This document shows, piece after piece, positions 56,446 through 64,000 of a stretch of DNA of 64,000 nt. Position numbers and translations under genes: made by a program. Each line of letters opens with the position of its first letter. The stretch's first letter is position 1. The notes under the pieces were generated by a model. That model ran no database searches. It worked only from the letters and a program-made list of their open reading frames with translations, and was not told where the DNA came from. The stretch is from Microbacterium sp. BH-3-3-3 (GTDB taxonomy: Bacteria; Actinomycetota; Actinomycetes; Actinomycetales; Microbacteriaceae), in NCBI RefSeq assembly GCF_001792815.1, contig NZ_CP017674.1, positions 248,001-312,000 on the forward strand. Reading direction: 5' to 3'.

Positions 56446-56461
56446 TGTACCAGATGGTACA
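56446..56461. promoter_or_regulatory. TetR-type operator between tetR and the dehydratase
   Basis: Perfect palindrome TGTACC-AGAT-GGTACA. It overlaps TACATT (56458-56463), a candidate -10 ending 8 bases before the dehydratase ATG, so binding would block that promoter. Confidence 0.75.
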
Positions 56462-56471
56462 TTCGGCCGCC

Positions 56472-58292
56472 ATGAGGACCTCCATCGCGACCGTCTGCAT
56501 CAGCGGAACGCTCGCCGACAAACTGCACGCCTGCGCCGACGCCGGTTTCGACGGGGTGGAGATCTTCGAACCCGACCTGCTCGCCGCCCCCGAGAGCCCC
56601 GAAGAGATCGCGGCACTGGCCGGACGCCTGGGCCTCAGCCTCGACCTCTACCAGCCGATGCGCGACGTGGAGGGCGTCGACGAGGCCGCGTTCGCCGCGG
56701 TGCTCCGCCGCGCCGAGGCCAAGTTCCAGCTCATGCGCCGCCTCGGTATGGACCTCGTGCTCTGCTGCAGCAACGTCGGCACCGCCACGATCGACGACGA
56801 CGCCGTCTCCGCCGACCAGCTGCGACGCCTCGGCGACCTGGCCGCGGGATACGGCATCCGGATCGCGTTCGAAGCCCTCGCCTGGGGCCGCTACGTCGAC
56901 GACTACCGGCGCGCCTGGCGCATCGTCGAGCAGGCCGACCACCCCGCGGTGGGCGTCTGCCTCGACTCGTTCCACATCCTCTCGCGCGGGCACGACCCCG
57001 CCGGGATCGCCGCGATCCCCGGCGACAAGATCTTCTTCGTCCAGCTCGCCGACGCCCCGCGCCTGAGCATGGACGTGCTCTCGTGGAGCCGCCACCACCG
57101 CCTGTTCCCCGGCGAGGGCGAGTTCGACCTCGCTGACTTCACCGCGCGCATCGTCGAGGCCGGCTACACCGGACCCTGGTCGCTCGAGGTGTTCAACGAC
57201 ACGTTCCGCCAGACCGACCCGCGCCGCACGGCGCTGCACGCCCGCCGGTCGCTGCGCTGGCTCGAAGACGCGGTGGCCCGCGAGATCCCGGATGCCACGA
57301 CCCACCGCGGCGATCTGTCGATGCTGCCCGACTCGGCGGCCCCGTCGGGCGTCGACTTCGTCGAGGTCAAGGCCGAGGACACCTCCGCGATCGAGGAGCT
57401 GCTCGGCCAGCTCGGCTTCACCTCGCGCGGACGCCACCGCACGAAGCCCGTGACCCTGTGGACCGCCGGCGACGCGCGGGTGGTGCTCAACGAGCAGCAC
57501 GCCCGGGGCTGGGAGCCCCGGCTCGCGGCCGTCGGGCTCGAGGTCGACGACGCCGAGGCGGTCGACCTGCGCATGGACGAGCTGCGCGTACCGCGGGCCT
57601 ACCGCCGCACCTACGCCACCGAGGAGCGCCTCGACGGCGCCATCGCCCCCGACGGCACCGAGGTGTACTGGGCGCAAGCGGCCGACGAGGGCGACCCGGC
57701 GTGGGTGGGCGAGTTCGAGCACGGCGAGGCCGCGCGAGAGACGGCCATCACGGGTGTCGATCACGTCAGCCTCAGCCAGCCCTGGGACGCGATCGAGGAG
57801 GCGACGCTGTTCTACACCGCGGGTTTCGCGCTGCGCGTCGACAGCAGCACCGACGTGCCGGGGCCCCGCGGTCTCGTCGCCAGCCGCGTGCTCGTCGCGC
57901 CGGGCAGCACGGTGCGCCTTCCCCTGAACGTCGCCCCGCCCATCCTGGCCTCGCAACGCGCGGGAGCCGCACTCCCGCAGCACGTCGCCTTCGTCTGCGA
58001 CGACGTGCGCCACGTCGCCCGCGCGGCGCGCGAACGCGGCTTCGCGCCGCTCGAGATGCCGGCCAACTACTACGACGACATCGCCGCCCGCTTCGATCTG
58101 TCGGAGGCCGCCGTCGACGAGCTGCGCGACCTGCACCTCGGCTACGACCGCGACGATGCGGGCGAGTACCTGCACTTCTACACGCGCACGATCGGCGAGG
58201 TCTTCTTCGAGTTCGTGGAGCGCGTCGACGCCTACGCCGGCTATGGCGCCGGGACCGCCCCGGTGCGCCTCACCGCGCAGGGGCGGCGCTGA
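56472..58292 (+). CDS. qsuB: Dehydroshikimate dehydratase, two-domain QsuB-like
   Basis: Predicted to convert 3-dehydroshikimate to protocatechuate. 606 residues: an N-terminal TIM-barrel domain of the AP-endonuclease-2/sugar isomerase type (about 1-275, with AFEALAWGRYVDDY, LDSFHILSRG and SLEVFNDTFR as metal ligands) and a C-terminal VOC/HPPD-like domain (about 290-595, with GVDHVSLSQPWD and FYTRTIGEVFFEFVER). This is the QsuB architecture of Corynebacterium. ATG start with the operator just upstream. Protocatechuate degradation genes are not in the window. Confidence 0.88.
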   Translation: MRTSIATVCISGTLADKLHACADAGFDGVEIFEPDLLAAPESPEEIAALAGRLGLSLDLYQPMRDVEGVDEAAFAAVLRRAEAKFQLMRRLGMDLVLCCSNVGTATIDDDAVSADQLRRLGDLAAGYGIRIAFEALAWGRYVDDYRRAWRIVEQADHPAVGVCLDSFHILSRGHDPAGIAAIPGDKIFFVQLADAPRLSMDVLSWSRHHRLFPGEGEFDLADFTARIVEAGYTGPWSLEVFNDTFRQTDPRRTALHARRSLRWLEDAVAREIPDATTHRGDLSMLPDSAAPSGVDFVEVKAEDTSAIEELLGQLGFTSRGRHRTKPVTLWTAGDARVVLNEQHARGWEPRLAAVGLEVDDAEAVDLRMDELRVPRAYRRTYATEERLDGAIAPDGTEVYWAQAADEGDPAWVGEFEHGEAARETAITGVDHVSLSQPWDAIEEATLFYTAGFALRVDSSTDVPGPRGLVASRVLVAPGSTVRLPLNVAPPILASQRAGAALPQHVAFVCDDVRHVARAARERGFAPLEMPANYYDDIAARFDLSEAAVDELRDLHLGYDRDDAGEYLHFYTRTIGEVFFEFVERVDAYAGYGAGTAPVRLTAQGRR

Positions 58293-58298
58293 TAGCGT
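58293..58298 (+). promoter_or_regulatory. TAGCGT -10 of aroQ
   Basis: TAGCGT ends 7 bases before the aroQ ATG with no ribosome-binding site. Its first base is next to the qsuB stop, so aroQ has its own promoter despite the 13-base gap. Confidence 0.5.
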
Positions 58299-58305
58299 GC
58301 CCGAC

Positions 58306-58764
58306 ATGACCACGCCCCGCCGCCTGCTGCTCGTCAACGGCCCCAACCTCAATCTGCTCGGCACGCGGCAGCCCGAGATCTACGGTCGTGACACGCTCGC
58401 CGACGTCGAACGCGTCGTCGACGAGGCCGCCGCGCGTCACGGGCTCGAGGTGCGCGCCGTGCAGAGCAATCACGAGGGCGTGCTGATCGACGCGATCCAC
58501 GACGCGCGCCTCGACTGCGCCGGCATTGTGATCAACGCCGGAGGACTCACGCACACCTCCATCGCCCTGCGCGACGCCCTGGCATCCGTCGCCCTCCCCG
58601 TCGCCGAGGTGCACATCTCGAACATCAAAGAGCGAGAGGCGTTCCGGCACTTCTCCTACATCGAAGACGTCGCCGTCGTGCACGTCATCGGCGAGGGCGT
58701 CCCGGGCTACGCGCGCGCGGTCGACCTGCTGATCCCCGTCATCGCCGGACGCGCCGAGGGCTGA
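58306..58764 (+). CDS. aroQ: Type II 3-dehydroquinate dehydratase
   Basis: Dehydrates 3-dehydroquinate to 3-dehydroshikimate. 152 residues, dodecameric type II enzyme. LVNGPNLNLLGTRQPEIYG carries the catalytic Tyr, QSNHEGVLID, INAGGLTHTSIALRDAL and the His in EVHISNIKERE. In related genomes aroQ follows aroB; here the cassette lies between. It can serve both biosynthesis and quinate breakdown. Confidence 0.97.
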   Translation: MTTPRRLLLVNGPNLNLLGTRQPEIYGRDTLADVERVVDEAAARHGLEVRAVQSNHEGVLIDAIHDARLDCAGIVINAGGLTHTSIALRDALASVALPVAEVHISNIKEREAFRHFSYIEDVAVVHVIGEGVPGYARAVDLLIPVIAGRAEG

Positions 58765-58809
58765 CGCGCCGCGCCCGGGCGCGGATCGCACCGGCGTCGG
58801 GGCATCGCG

Positions 58810-58815
58810 TAGACT
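58810..58815 (+). promoter_or_regulatory. TAGACT -10 of efp
   Basis: CGTAGACT, 60 bases before the efp ATG, the same element as at relA and the MBL-fold gene. Confidence 0.5.
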
Positions 58816-58875
58816 CGGTCGCCGGGTGCGCGCCACAGCGCGGACCCTCCTCACACGAAACGGAACAGCGACCTC

Positions 58876-59436
58876 ATGGCATCCACCGCAGACATCAAGA
58901 ACGGCGTCGTCCTGAACATCGACGGTCAGCTCTGGAGCGTCGTGGAGTTCCAGCACGTCAAGCCCGGCAAGGGCGGCGCGTTCGTCCGCACCAAGCTCAA
59001 GAACGTCATGAGCGGCAAGGTCGTCGACAAGACGTTCAACGCCGGCGCGAAGATCGAGACCGAGAACGTCGACCGCCGCGACTTCACCTACCTCTACAAC
59101 GACGGTGACGGCTTCGTCTTCATGGACGTGCTCGACTACGACCAGATCACCGTGGGAGCCGCCACCGTCGGCGACGCGGCCAACTTCCTGCTCGAGAACC
59201 AGCAGGTGCAGATCGCGCTGAACAACGGCAACCCGCTCTACGTCGAGATGCCGCCGTCGGTCATCCTCGAGGTCACCTACACCGAGCCGGGCCTGCAGGG
59301 CGACCGCTCGTCGGCCGGCACCAAGCCCGCCACCGTCGAGACCGGTTACGAGATGCAGGTTCCGCTGTTCCTCGAGACCGGCACGAAGATCAAGGTCGAC
59401 ACCCGCACGGGTGACTACCTCGGTCGCATCAGCTGA
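58876..59436 (+). CDS. efp: Elongation factor P
   Basis: Relieves ribosome stalling at polyproline. 186 residues, three beta-barrel domains. The tip loop is [10 protein letters not shown] with Lys32; no EpmA/YmfI-type modification gene is nearby, and its state cannot be told. Leader of about 55 bases. nusB starts 2 bases after its stop, so the two form an operon. Confidence 0.98.
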   Translation: MASTADIKNGVVLNIDGQLWSVVEFQHVKPGKGGAFVRTKLKNVMSGKVVDKTFNAGAKIETENVDRRDFTYLYNDGDGFVFMDVLDYDQITVGAATVGDAANFLLENQQVQIALNNGNPLYVEMPPSVILEVTYTEPGLQGDRSSAGTKPATVETGYEMQVPLFLETGTKIKVDTRTGDYLGRIS

Positions 59437-59438
59437 CG

Positions 59439-59849
59439 TTGAGCGCCCGTACCAAGGCGCGCAAGCGCGCCCTCGACATTCTTTTCCAGGCCGACGTGCG
59501 CGGCGAAGAGCTCGCGATCATGCTGGCCGCCGAGGCCAAGCGCGCGGCATCCGAGCCCGCGCGTGAAGCCTCGTGGCTGTACGCCCGCGACATCGTCGAC
59601 GGCGTGATCGACAACCGCGACGCCATCGACGAGCAGATCACCACGTTCTCGAAGGACTGGTCGCTCCAGCGCATGCCGGCCGTCGACCGTGCCCTGCTGC
59701 GGATGGCCGCGTGGGAGATCCTCTACAACGACGAGGTTCCCGTGGCCGTCGCCATCGACGAGGCCGTGGAGCTGGCCAAGGAGTTCTCGACCGACGACTC
59801 CGGCTCGTTCGTGCACGGCGTGCTGGCGCGCATCGCGCGTTCGTCCTGA
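59439..59849 (+). CDS. nusB: Transcription antitermination factor NusB
   Basis: All-helical factor binding boxA of rRNA operons with NusE/S10. 136 residues. [39 protein letters not shown] and VAIDEAVELAKEF are the family signatures. TTG start two bases after efp, the only initiation codon in place; translation is probably by reinitiation. Confidence 0.95.
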   Translation: MSARTKARKRALDILFQADVRGEELAIMLAAEAKRAASEPAREASWLYARDIVDGVIDNRDAIDEQITTFSKDWSLQRMPAVDRALLRMAAWEILYNDEVPVAVAIDEAVELAKEFSTDDSGSFVHGVLARIARSS

Positions 59850-59991
59850 CCCCTCTCGACGTGTTCCGACGCGGCCCCGACCCGGTGTCGGCGGTCGCGT
59901 CGCGTCGTTTCGCGGATGCCGAGACCCGGGCGTCCGCGCGTCCGGCGCCCGCACCCGCGCCGATGTCGGAGGCTCCCGGCAGGATGCTCCC

Positions 59992-62940
59992 GTGACCTCG
60001 TGGCGCGACCTCGTCCCCGCGGGCGAGACGACCGCTTTCGAGCCGCTCGCCCTGGGCGTCGAGCTGCGCCAGCGCGAGGCGTACGACCCGGCGCGGTGGG
60101 AGGCCCGCGCGGTCGTGCCGGTGACCCCGCGCTCGCTCGCCCAGCGCCAAGACGACCTGCAGTTGGTCGCACGTCCGCTCGTGCGCGGAGCCCGCGACGC
60201 CTGGATCCGCGCCGATGCCACCTGGGATGCCGTGCGCCGATCGTCGGGTCGCTTCGACCCCGCGCACGTGCGCTGGTTCGCCGAACTGCACGCGCTGGCC
60301 CAGGCGCTGCGCACCACCGGCCCCTTCGCGCCGTCCGGCGATACGGTCGCCCTCGACGCCGCCGACTCGCCCCTGCTGTGGCCGCTCCTGCGCAGCGGCG
60401 AGGTGCTCGGCATCCGGATCGTGCCGATGCATGCGCAGCAGAGCGTCCGCCTCGCGCGCACCGCCACCGCGCGCGTGGCGCTCGACGCGGTGGGCGGGGG
60501 AGCGCTGCGCGTCTCGGCCGACCTCGAGATCGACGAGCGGCGCGTCGACGCCGCCCACGCGCGCGCCCTCGGCGCCGCGGGGCTGTTCGCCTACGAACTC
60601 GACCGCGACCCGGTGCCGATCGTGCTCGCCGCCGTCGAGCTGCCGGCGCCCCTGCCGGCCCTTCTCAGCGGCGGGGTCGTCGAGGTCTCGTCGGCCGATG
60701 CGGCGGAGTTCCTGGCCGAGATGTACCCCCGCCTCGCCCGGCGCGCTCCGCTGTCGGTGGGGGCGGGGGTTCCGGCCCCACCGCCGCCGCGGCCGACCCT
60801 CGAAGTCGCCGTGACGTACGCCGACGACGACGTGGCCTTCGTCCTCACCTGGGCGTACCCCGGCACGCACCGCGTCGCCTACGACGCCACGGCCGACGAC
60901 CCCGAGCGCGACCCCCGCGCCGAAGCGCAGATCGGCGAACGATTCGAGACGGCGTGGCTGGCGGCATCCGACCTGCCGGTGACGGCGCGCGCCACGCTGC
61001 GCGACGCCGACGCGGCGGTGTTCGTCTCGCGCGTGCTCCCCGCCGTCGACCTGCTCGACGAGGTGCGGGTGCGCGCGACCGGCACGGCACCGTCGTTCCG
61101 CGAGCTCCGGGGCGACCCCTCGCTGCGCATCACGGCGGTGGAGTCCGTCGACCGCGACTGGTTCGACCTGGGGATCGTGGTGACGATCGAGGGTCGGACG
61201 ATCCCGTTCGCCACCCTGTTCTCGGCTCTCTCCCGCGGGCGCACGCGCATCAAGCTCTCCGACGGCGCGTGGTTCTCGCTCGCGCACCCCGCTCTGCAGC
61301 GGCTCCGCGATCTGCTCGACGAGGCGGCGGCCCTCGACGAGTGGGAGGCCGGGCCGCGCCTGCCGCGCACCCATCTGTCGCTGTGGGCGGAGTTCGAAGA
61401 CGTCGCCGACCAGTCCGAGGCGGCGGTCGAGTGGCGCCGGCTCGCCCGCGCCCTGCGCGACGTCGCCGACGTGCCGCGAGTGCCGACGCCCCCCGGATTC
61501 CGCGCCGAGCTGCGCCCGTACCAGCGCGAGGGCCTGTCGTGGCTGGCCCTGCTGCACCGGCATCGACTGGGGGGAATCCTGGCCGACGACATGGGGCTCG
61601 GCAAGACCCTGCAGCTGCTCGCCCTCATCGCCCACGCGAGAAACCTCGGCGACGAGCGGCCGTGGCTGGTGGTCGCCCCGACCTCGGTGCTGCCGACGTG
61701 GCGCGACGAGGCCGCGCGGTTCGCTCCCGGCCTGCGGGTCGCCGTCGTCGAAGCCACCGCCGTCCGTCGCGACCGCACCATCGCCGAGGTCGCCGCCGAC
61801 GTCGACATCGTGGTCGCCCCGTACGGGGTCGTGCGCGCCGATGCCGACGAGTTCGCCGGCCCGCACTGGGCGGGGGTCGTGCTCGACGAGGCGCAGTTCG
61901 TGAAGAACCCGGCGACCCGCATCCATCGCGCGATCGCGGCGCTGCGCACCGACGCGGTGTTCGCGGCGACCGGCACCCCCATCGAGAACGGCCTCGACGA
62001 TCTGTGGGCCCTGCTCGCGCTGACCGCGCCCGGACTGTTCCCGTCGATCCGGCAGTTCCGCGAGGACTACACGCGCGCGATCGAGCAACTTCCCGCCGAC
62101 GCGCCCACCGCGCTGTCGGCCGCCGCGGCCGGCGCGCACCGCGAGAAGACGCTGGACCGTCTCCGCCGCCGCGTGCGGCCCTTCCTCCTGCGCCGCACGA
62201 AAGACGTCGTGGCCTCCGATCTCCCGCCCAAGCAGGAGCAGGAGATCGCGGTCGCCCTGGGGCCCGCGCACCAGGAGCTCTACGACCGGGTGCTGCAGCG
62301 TGAGCGGCAGAAGGTGCTCGGGCTGCTCGACGACCTCGACCGGCAGCGCTTCATCGTCTTCCGCTCGCTGACGCTGCTGCGCATGCTGGCGCTGGCCCCG
62401 GGCCTCGTCGACGAGCACGACGCGCACCTGGGCTCGGCCAAGCTCGACGTGCTGCTGGAGCGTCTCGTCGAGGTCGCCGCCGAGGGGCATCGCGCGCTGG
62501 TCTTCAGCCAGTTCACCTCGTTCCTCGACCTGGCCGCCGCGCGATTGGATGCCGCGGGCCTGGCCTACGCCCATCTCGACGGCAGCACGGCTCGCCGCGG
62601 CGAGGTGATCGAGGGCTTCCGCGGGGGAGACGCCCCGGTGTTCCTCATCAGCCTCAAGGCCGGGGGTTTCGGGCTGACCCTCACCGAGGCCGAGTACGTG
62701 TTCGTTCTCGACCCCTGGTGGAACCCCGCCGCGGAGTCGCAGGCCATCGACCGCGCCCACCGCATCGGCCAGACCCGGAGCGTGTTCGTCTACCGGCTCA
62801 TCGCCGCGGGCACGGTCGAAGAGAAGGTGCGGGCATTGCAGCACCGCAAGGCGGCGCTGTTCGACGCCGTGATCGACGACGACGACGCCTTCGCGGCCTC
62901 GCTCGACGCCGACGACATCCGGGGGCTGCTGGGGCCCTGA
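59992..62940 (+). CDS. SNF2-family DNA helicase/ATPase
   Basis: 982 residues. The C-terminal half is a complete SNF2/RapA-type motor: motif I ILADDMGLGKTLQ, II VLDEAQFVKNP, III AATGTPIENGL, later RALVFSQFTSFLD, LKAGGFGLTLTEA and DRAHRIGQTR. The N-terminal 500 residues carry no recognised domain and no SWIM zinc finger at the start, unlike many actinobacterial relatives. Its targets are unknown. GTG start with AGGA 7 bases upstream; 142 bases separate it from nusB. No restriction or defence genes lie beside it. Confidence 0.88.
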   Translation: MTSWRDLVPAGETTAFEPLALGVELRQREAYDPARWEARAVVPVTPRSLAQRQDDLQLVARPLVRGARDAWIRADATWDAVRRSSGRFDPAHVRWFAELHALAQALRTTGPFAPSGDTVALDAADSPLLWPLLRSGEVLGIRIVPMHAQQSVRLARTATARVALDAVGGGALRVSADLEIDERRVDAAHARALGAAGLFAYELDRDPVPIVLAAVELPAPLPALLSGGVVEVSSADAAEFLAEMYPRLARRAPLSVGAGVPAPPPPRPTLEVAVTYADDDVAFVLTWAYPGTHRVAYDATADDPERDPRAEAQIGERFETAWLAASDLPVTARATLRDADAAVFVSRVLPAVDLLDEVRVRATGTAPSFRELRGDPSLRITAVESVDRDWFDLGIVVTIEGRTIPFATLFSALSRGRTRIKLSDGAWFSLAHPALQRLRDLLDEAAALDEWEAGPRLPRTHLSLWAEFEDVADQSEAAVEWRRLARALRDVADVPRVPTPPGFRAELRPYQREGLSWLALLHRHRLGGILADDMGLGKTLQLLALIAHARNLGDERPWLVVAPTSVLPTWRDEAARFAPGLRVAVVEATAVRRDRTIAEVAADVDIVVAPYGVVRADADEFAGPHWAGVVLDEAQFVKNPATRIHRAIAALRTDAVFAATGTPIENGLDDLWALLALTAPGLFPSIRQFREDYTRAIEQLPADAPTALSAAAAGAHREKTLDRLRRRVRPFLLRRTKDVVASDLPPKQEQEIAVALGPAHQELYDRVLQRERQKVLGLLDDLDRQRFIVFRSLTLLRMLALAPGLVDEHDAHLGSAKLDVLLERLVEVAAEGHRALVFSQFTSFLDLAAARLDAAGLAYAHLDGSTARRGEVIEGFRGGDAPVFLISLKAGGFGLTLTEAEYVFVLDPWWNPAAESQAIDRAHRIGQTRSVFVYRLIAAGTVEEKVRALQHRKAALFDAVIDDDDAFAASLDADDIRGLLGP

Positions 62941-63024
62941 CGCGGGGCGCAGCGCGGGCACCCCGGCATCCGTTCTCGCGAGCGACCCGCCGTGGCTCCC
63001 CGAACCCGTTCAGCCACCCCCGCG

Positions 63025-63030
63025 TAGACT
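63025..63030 (+). promoter_or_regulatory. TAGACT -10 of the MBL-fold gene
   Basis: CGTAGACT, 30 bases before the ATG, with AGGAG in the short leader. Confidence 0.5.
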
Positions 63031-63060
63031 CGTCAGGTTCGCCAACGACACAGGAGCGAC

Positions 63061-64000
63061 ATGAGAATCACCGGCCTCGGCCACGCGGGCATGTTCATCG
63101 AGACCGCGGGTGGCAGCATCCTCTGCGACCCGGTCATCGGTCCGAGCTTCTTCGGCTCGTGGTTCCCGTTCCCCGACAACCGCCAGCTCGACTGGGAGCG
63201 GTACGGCGCGGCGGACTTCCTCTACATCTCGCACCGCCACCGCGATCACTTCGACCCGGCGGTGCTCGAGCGGTACGTGTCGAAGGACATCCGCGTGCTG
63301 CTGCCGGAGTACCCCACCGACGACCTCGAGCGCGACCTGGTGGCCCTCGGGTACACGAACCTGGTGCGCACCGAAGCGGGCGTCCCCCTGCAGTACGGGG
63401 ATCTGAAGCTCATGATCACGCCGCTGCGCGCCCCCTCCGACGGCCCCATCGGCGACTCGTCGCTGTCGGTCGACGACGGAACCGCGTCGATCCTCAACCA
63501 GAACGACTCGCATCCCCTCGACCTCGAGAAGCTCATGGACTTCGGCAAGCCCGACGCCTACTTCACGCAGGTGTCGGGCGCCATCTGGTGGCCCATGGTC
63601 TACGACCTGCCGCTCGATGCGAAAGAGAACTTCGCGCAGCTCAAGCGCGACGCGCAGAACAAGCGCGCGATGTACTACATCGAGAAGGTGGATGCCGAGC
63701 ACGTCTTCCCCATGGCGGGACCGCCGATGTTCCTGCGCGAAGAGCTCTTCCGCTACAACGGCACCGGCCTCGAGAACGACTCGATCTTCACGGATCAGCG
63801 GGAGTTCCTCGCGCACATGAAGCAGCAGCGCCCCGATCAGAAGGGCTACCTGTTCCTCCCCGGCGCCGAGGTCGAGGTGCGGGGGTCCGACGTCACCGTG
63901 ACGCAGACGCTCTACACCGACGCCGAGATCGACCGGGTCTTCGGCGACAAGTGGAACTACCTCGCCGAGCAGCGCGACGCGCGCCAGAGCGAGGTCGCCG
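63061..64000 (+). CDS. MBL-fold metallo-hydrolase, N-terminal part (runs off the window)
   Basis: 313 residues visible, still open at the window end. Metal-binding HxHxDH is SHRHRDHFDP near residue 58; MRITGLGHAGMFIETAGGSILCDPV starts the fold. The insertion pattern resembles the CMP-N-acetylneuraminate hydroxylase-like branch of MBL proteins, which in actinobacteria may also carry a Rieske domain; that part would lie beyond the window. ATG has AGGAG 4 bases upstream. Substrate unknown. Confidence 0.85.
   Translation, partial: MRITGLGHAGMFIETAGGSILCDPVIGPSFFGSWFPFPDNRQLDWERYGAADFLYISHRHRDHFDPAVLERYVSKDIRVLLPEYPTDDLERDLVALGYTNLVRTEAGVPLQYGDLKLMITPLRAPSDGPIGDSSLSVDDGTASILNQNDSHPLDLEKLMDFGKPDAYFTQVSGAIWWPMVYDLPLDAKENFAQLKRDAQNKRAMYYIEKVDAEHVFPMAGPPMFLREELFRYNGTGLENDSIFTDQREFLAHMKQQRPDQKGYLFLPGAEVEVRGSDVTVTQTLYTDAEIDRVFGDKWNYLAEQRDARQSEVA

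Noticed and set aside
59638..62961. A 1107-codon open frame antisense to the SNF2 gene
   Set aside because: Same GC artefact; the plus strand has a complete helicase with all motifs.

Overview
The window is about 64 kb of very GC-rich, densely coding DNA from an actinobacterium, most likely a Microbacteriaceae member close to Microbacterium. The basis is gene order and family content: acnA, dxs, fadB/fadA, RNase D and DUF3000; pdxST-yebC-ruvCAB-yajC-secDF-relA; alaS-ruvX-mltG-aroE-aroC-aroK-aroB...aroQ-efp-nusB; and a small protein type common in Microbacteriaceae. This is inference; no 16S gene is present. Almost everything is ordinary chromosomal housekeeping. No transposase, integrase, phage gene, CRISPR array or rRNA was found.

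Layout. 1-8.8 kb: 3' end of aconitase, dxs, then a left-pointing DUF3000/RNase D/thiolase/FadB-like run. 8.8-14.6 kb: a membrane-anchored hydrolase, sufE and a rhodanese-type sulfurtransferase, a ZapE-like ATPase, an ammonium transporter with a GlnR-like repeat upstream, and a lone PemK/MazF-like protein. 14.6-20.1 kb: an OafA-type acyltransferase, four tRNAs (Val-CAC on the opposite strand; Gly, Cys, Val-GAC), a non-coding stretch rich in palindromes, and several small proteins. 20.1-28.4 kb: an ion transporter, thrS with a HIT protein, a lipoprotein, then a vitamin B6 locus in which pdxY-pdxR diverge from pdxS-pdxT.

28.4-43.1 kb: a small low-GC lipoprotein gene lies between pdxT and yebC, and a copy of the first 16 bases of yebC sits just before it. 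Then come yebC, the Holliday junction genes ruvC-ruvA-ruvB, yajC-secD-secF, relA, an AbiEi-like protein, a DUF349 protein, rarA and rpsD. 43.1-52.8 kb: alaS, ruvX, mltG and the shikimate pathway genes aroE-aroC-aroK-aroB, mostly overlapping and so probably one operon. 52.8-58.8 kb: an apparent quinate/shikimate utilisation cassette (MHS transporter, second shikimate dehydrogenase, TetR regulator, dehydroshikimate dehydratase) inserted between aroB and aroQ. It has two matching palindromic operators and a three-copy repeat of about 175 bp. 58.8-64 kb: efp, nusB, a SNF2-type helicase and the start of an MBL-fold protein.

Two patterns cut across the window. Many genes have a TANNNT-like hexamer ending exactly 6 or 7 bases before the start codon and usually no Shine-Dalgarno, which points to widespread leaderless transcription; I used it to choose several starts. 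Other genes overlap by ATGA/GTGA and are probably translationally coupled.
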